64,000 nt of DNA from Lichenostomus cassidix (lineage: Eukaryota > Chordata > Aves > Passeriformes > Meliphagidae), in NCBI GenBank assembly GCA_008360975.2, contig CM039184.1, positions 41,735,797 through 41,799,796 on the forward strand, read 5' to 3'. The notes below the pieces were generated by a model. That model saw nothing but the letters and a program-made list of their open reading frames with translations, ran no database searches and was not told where the DNA came from. The translations under genes were made by a program, and so were the position numbers. This document shows, in pieces, positions 60,455-64,000 of this stretch; the first letter of the stretch is position 1, and every line of letters begins with the position of its first letter.

Positions 60455-63119
60455 AATCAACCTTTTTTTCATATTGGTGTATTAGTTCTCTAAACCTTAC
60501 TTAAAAACAAAGCTTTGATTTTTCTGTTTGAAACAGATGATGGCTTGTAAGTTCATCTAAATGCATGTCTGTGCATAGATACACACATGCACATACCTTC
60601 CCTCCCTGAAAATGTAGCATCACAGAGAACACAAGAGAAACTAGAAGGGACAAAATCTAAAACTTTCTCCGGCTGCTGTGCCAGCATTGACAGGGTTAAA
60701 TTGAGTGTCCATTTGTACTGCTGGTTCAGATAAATGGGTTTCATTTTATTGTTTACTTGTACTTGATAAGGTTCTTGGATTGATTCCGGTGGCTCACAAT
60801 GCCTTCCAGGCACAGGATGTTATTCATACTACTGCATCCAAAGCCTTTCACAACACAGTGGTTTTCTCTAAGAAAGACAGGTATTATGAAACTAAAATAT
60901 CAGCAAAATCAGTTTCTCCCTTTTTGTAAAATGAAGAAAATTCTGTGAAATGAAGTAAATTTTGTCACAACACAAAAACCATGACAACCAGAAGTATCAA
61001 AAGAGCTGGAAAAAAAATTCCCTCTTGTATCAGAATTGGACAATATTAAAGCACTGAATCCATGATTCACCTTAGTAACGCACAGCTATAAAAGTATCTA
61101 AACATGTTTCAAATCATAGAAGCTCCTCTTACAGAGCAGGAAAGTATTTTTAACTGAATCAATTAGCAGCAGCAACTCAGGCTCCTCTAATTGAAAAAGT
61201 ATGTCTCTCTCCTCATTGATCCTCATCTCAAATAGAGTTAATAATAATGTCCAATGAACGCCAAAAGGATTTGCATTACTCTGCACTGGTAAATACAGTG
61301 AATCTGTTTATTTCACAGAAGACTAAATTCAAGACTTTTTGCATCACTGCCTCACCTTGTCACTGACTTGCATAGTCTCAAAATATCTGTATATCTCTGT
61401 ATGCCTTCATTTCAGGTACTGTCTGCAATAAGCACACAAATTTCTAATCACATAACAGAAATGCCGCTAACATTCCTCTCTAATAACAATCTATTTAAGA
61501 ACCTAATTTCCTAATTAATTCAAAGAAGCCAAAGAACTGATTTTTTTTATCCCCACAGTCTGCTGATTGCCTTGAACCTTCAAGACCAGGCCCATCATTT
61601 TGGAGCATGTGGAAAATTTTTATTACAAGAGCGAGCAATGCACAGTACTTTTGCTTATGATCTTATCAAGAAAATGCAGAGGTCGTTAATATATCTAAGG
61701 TGTTAAGTATTTTCCTGCTTCTCACATAAATTTGGAAAATACTTTTACTGACATGAGTTTGTCCCTACATTGCAGAACTAGAGAACCAGCTCTGGCTTTT
61801 ATTCATGTTCTCTGGTCAAAATGTTCTCAGACTATTTTAAACTTCTCCTGACATTTTCTTGAATCTCATCCAGCTCTTTCCTCCATGTTAGCCTGCTGTA
61901 GACCGGAGCTTTGGGAGTGGCTGCACACAGGAACTCCAACATTGCAATAGCAATTGTGTTACAACACCTGTCTCACACATCCTGCCTTCCTAGGGAATCC
62001 TGCCGCATGGAAATCACCCAAACACTAACTGCAGAAGTGCTCAACACTGACAGCAATAACTGTGAGTGCCAGCCCCTTCACCTGCTACATGGCTTACCAA
62101 TCTTGTGGTTTAGGGAACGGAGCAAATCACATTATCTCCTCAGCTTTCCCAACTCAGTAGCCTGTACGCTTGCAGGATGTTAAGGAGACAGTTGTCAAAG
62201 TCAATATTCTCATCTCTGAGCCATCACTCGCAGAAACTGCAACAGGAACACTACAGTAATCACAGCAACTATGACACGGATCACAAATCAGAAGCTTTAC
62301 AAAGAGTAGTGTTTGCTGGGACTATACACACAACACAGAGAGCTTGTAACCTGGTAAGTTGCAAATGCCACAGGTGTTTTCAATTCTGCCTTTCTTCAGA
62401 AGTTACATCCTCCCTCCCCACAACGTCCAATGAAGACAACTAGACCAGGTAAGGATTCACATCTCTGTATTCTCTATTTGTATATGGAATGGACAGTAGT
62501 AACTGGGGCTCCTCAAATCAAATTGATATTAGTTTTTACGGGCAATCTGTAATAGCATCATATGGAAAAAATCAAAGACCTGCTCAGGGCACTGTTATCG
62601 CTGGGACTCAAATCCTGGAACCTGGAGATACATATTCAAAACCAGACAGAGTAGGGTATCAAATCCTGGTCTCTGACATACTGGATGATCACTTAAGTGG
62701 TATGATAAAAAGGTGAAAGATGTTTGAGTCAAGGGATTTATGTCACATGTGCTAGTTTAGAAATACTTAAACAAGAATCTCTTTGCCTTGTAGAGCAATA
62801 TGTTCGGCACCATCTTCTTACATTCAAGGCCAGTTCTCTTATACCCGTGAGGAATTTCACACCTGTGCTTGAGCTTTCCTTTCAAATTAGCTGCTCATCA
62901 ACTCTATTACTAAACAAACATGAAGCAGCTGTAGCTCTCAGACTATGATTAAAATTAAACCCTTCAAATCCAGCCTAGCTTAGAGAACCTCTGTACAGTT
63001 GTTCGCAATTGATTACCTCCAACTGGCTCACTACTAAAACTAATCTATTAAGTCTGAAAAAAAGTTTCAAATAAAGCCTTTCACATAAATGGGATCCAAA
63101 TGATATTTCAAGTAAAACA

Positions 63120-63260
63120 CAAAAAGATGGTGCCGCTAAAAATGTTTTAATAAAAATAAATAAATTATAGGTTTAAAATGTTTTTTCTTTGCCTCAGAGC
63201 AGTTAAACTGTGCATTACTTTATTGATTCAGCGTTTGTTGCTTTGCTTTGCACAGCACTG
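63120..63260. other. Candidate conserved non-coding element
   Basis: ATGTTTTAATAAAAATAAAT, GCCTCAGAGCAGTTAAACTG and TTATTGATTCAGCGTTTGTT form a compact AT-rich block with homeodomain-like and AP-1-like cores and no frame. Very tentative. Confidence 0.15.
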
Positions 63261-64000
63261 GAAAAAAACAGAATAATGCCCTTATTGGTCTTCTAAGCAA
63301 GGTAATGAAAGATGCAAACCAATGAGCCAACTATCAGCTGCATACACCACCTGTGGTGAAATACTGAGTGCTTACTAGAGGGCTGTGTTCCAACCAGGCT
63401 ATAGAATAGGTTTTCGATCTGAACTTCCCAGCATACATACCCCCTCTGTGCAGTCAATGAAATACAGGAAAAGACAATAGGGCTGATCCACACGTCTGCA
63501 TTATCCTGTTTAGTCATGATGTGATACACAGAATTAGAAGCTAGAAAGTTACCTACACGATAGGCGAACGAGTCTTCCAAGTGAAGTTTCAAAACATTTC
63601 AGGAAATACTTCTTTGCCTTTACAATTTGTCTTTGAGAGAAAATACATCTACAGGATGATTTCTCTGCTGTTAACTGAAACTCATAAATATGAGCAATAC
63701 TAGCCCAATCACACACTGTCCTTTCCCTTGTTTCTATTTTGGGTTGAAAGCTTTTGCCTCAAGATCCATGTAATTTTTACTGACACAACTAAAGGGCTGA
63801 ATCCTCTCCATGCAACGTTCTAGTTAAATTACCGGTATTTCACTGGAACCTAAGCAGCCCTATAAACATCCCTTCATTAGTATTCTCATGACTCTGTTCT
63901 CCACCTGCTTACCAACTTCAGCATTTAAAGTCTGCCAGTATCTTCCCCTCAAGATGGAGTTGGCTGCCAATTCACTTTGACACTGATTCCATTCCCACCT

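Larger units (their letters stand above)
59769..64000. other. Unique non-coding DNA to the window end
   Basis: No gene is established. Plus-strand frames at 61911-62183, 62177-62443, 62489-62716 and 62724-62948 lie in a row in a locally less AT-rich stretch but in different phases and without known domains. A three-copy short repeat is at 60411-60454. 63120-63260 has conserved-element texture. The last 400 bp show no repeat termini. Confidence 0.55.

Overview
The window looks like gene-poor euchromatic DNA from a bird. The evidence is the set of interspersed repeats: several CR1 LINE fragments, most of them 5'-truncated, several ending in the avian ATTCTATGATTCT-type 3' terminus, and four solo LTRs of endogenous retroviruses. 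I saw no L1 or Alu-like sequence. The DNA is AT-rich and stop-rich on both strands. The longest open frame is only 138 codons and encodes nothing I recognise. I found no exon of a known gene, no tRNA or rRNA, no CRISPR array and no bacterial-type gene. An order (for example passerine) cannot be fixed from the sequence alone.

Layout. 1-13.5 kb is unique AT-rich DNA with a degenerate three-copy direct repeat (5986-6111), a G-quadruplex-type G-rich run (10640-10663) and a weak candidate micro-exon (10136-10187). 13.5-16.05 kb holds a CR1 3' end, a CA/A-rich low-complexity tract, and an old fragment of CR1 ORF2 (reverse-transcriptase region through the 3' part) interrupted by a 19-T run. 16-28 kb is mostly unique, with one ancient unassigned repeat (22.5-22.9 kb). 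28.1-30.8 kb carries two CR1 copies of opposite orientation. 30.8-39.8 kb is unique except for an old repeat with an inverted structure near 32.7 kb. 39.8-42.7 kb holds a perfect 14-bp-arm hairpin, a 264-bp solo LTR (minus) and a 597-bp solo LTR (minus). 42.7-50.9 kb is unique, with a small GC-rich island near 44.6 kb. 50.9-53 kb is repeat-dense: a 261-bp solo LTR (plus; same family as the 39.9-kb copy), then two convergent CR1 fragments. 53-56.9 kb is unique. 56.9-59.8 kb is again repeat-dense: a decayed avian retrovirus-like repeat, a 495-bp solo LTR and another convergent CR1 pair. 59.8-64 kb is unique.

The strongest results are the four solo LTRs with intact target-site duplications: three of 6 bp (ERVK/ERV2 type) and one of 4 bp (ERV1 type). 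Two of them are inverted copies of one family about 10.7 kb apart. No genes act together here. If the window has a function it is more likely to be regulatory; I name stretches that resemble conserved non-coding elements, but only as low-confidence inferences. I did not find a previously undescribed biological system.
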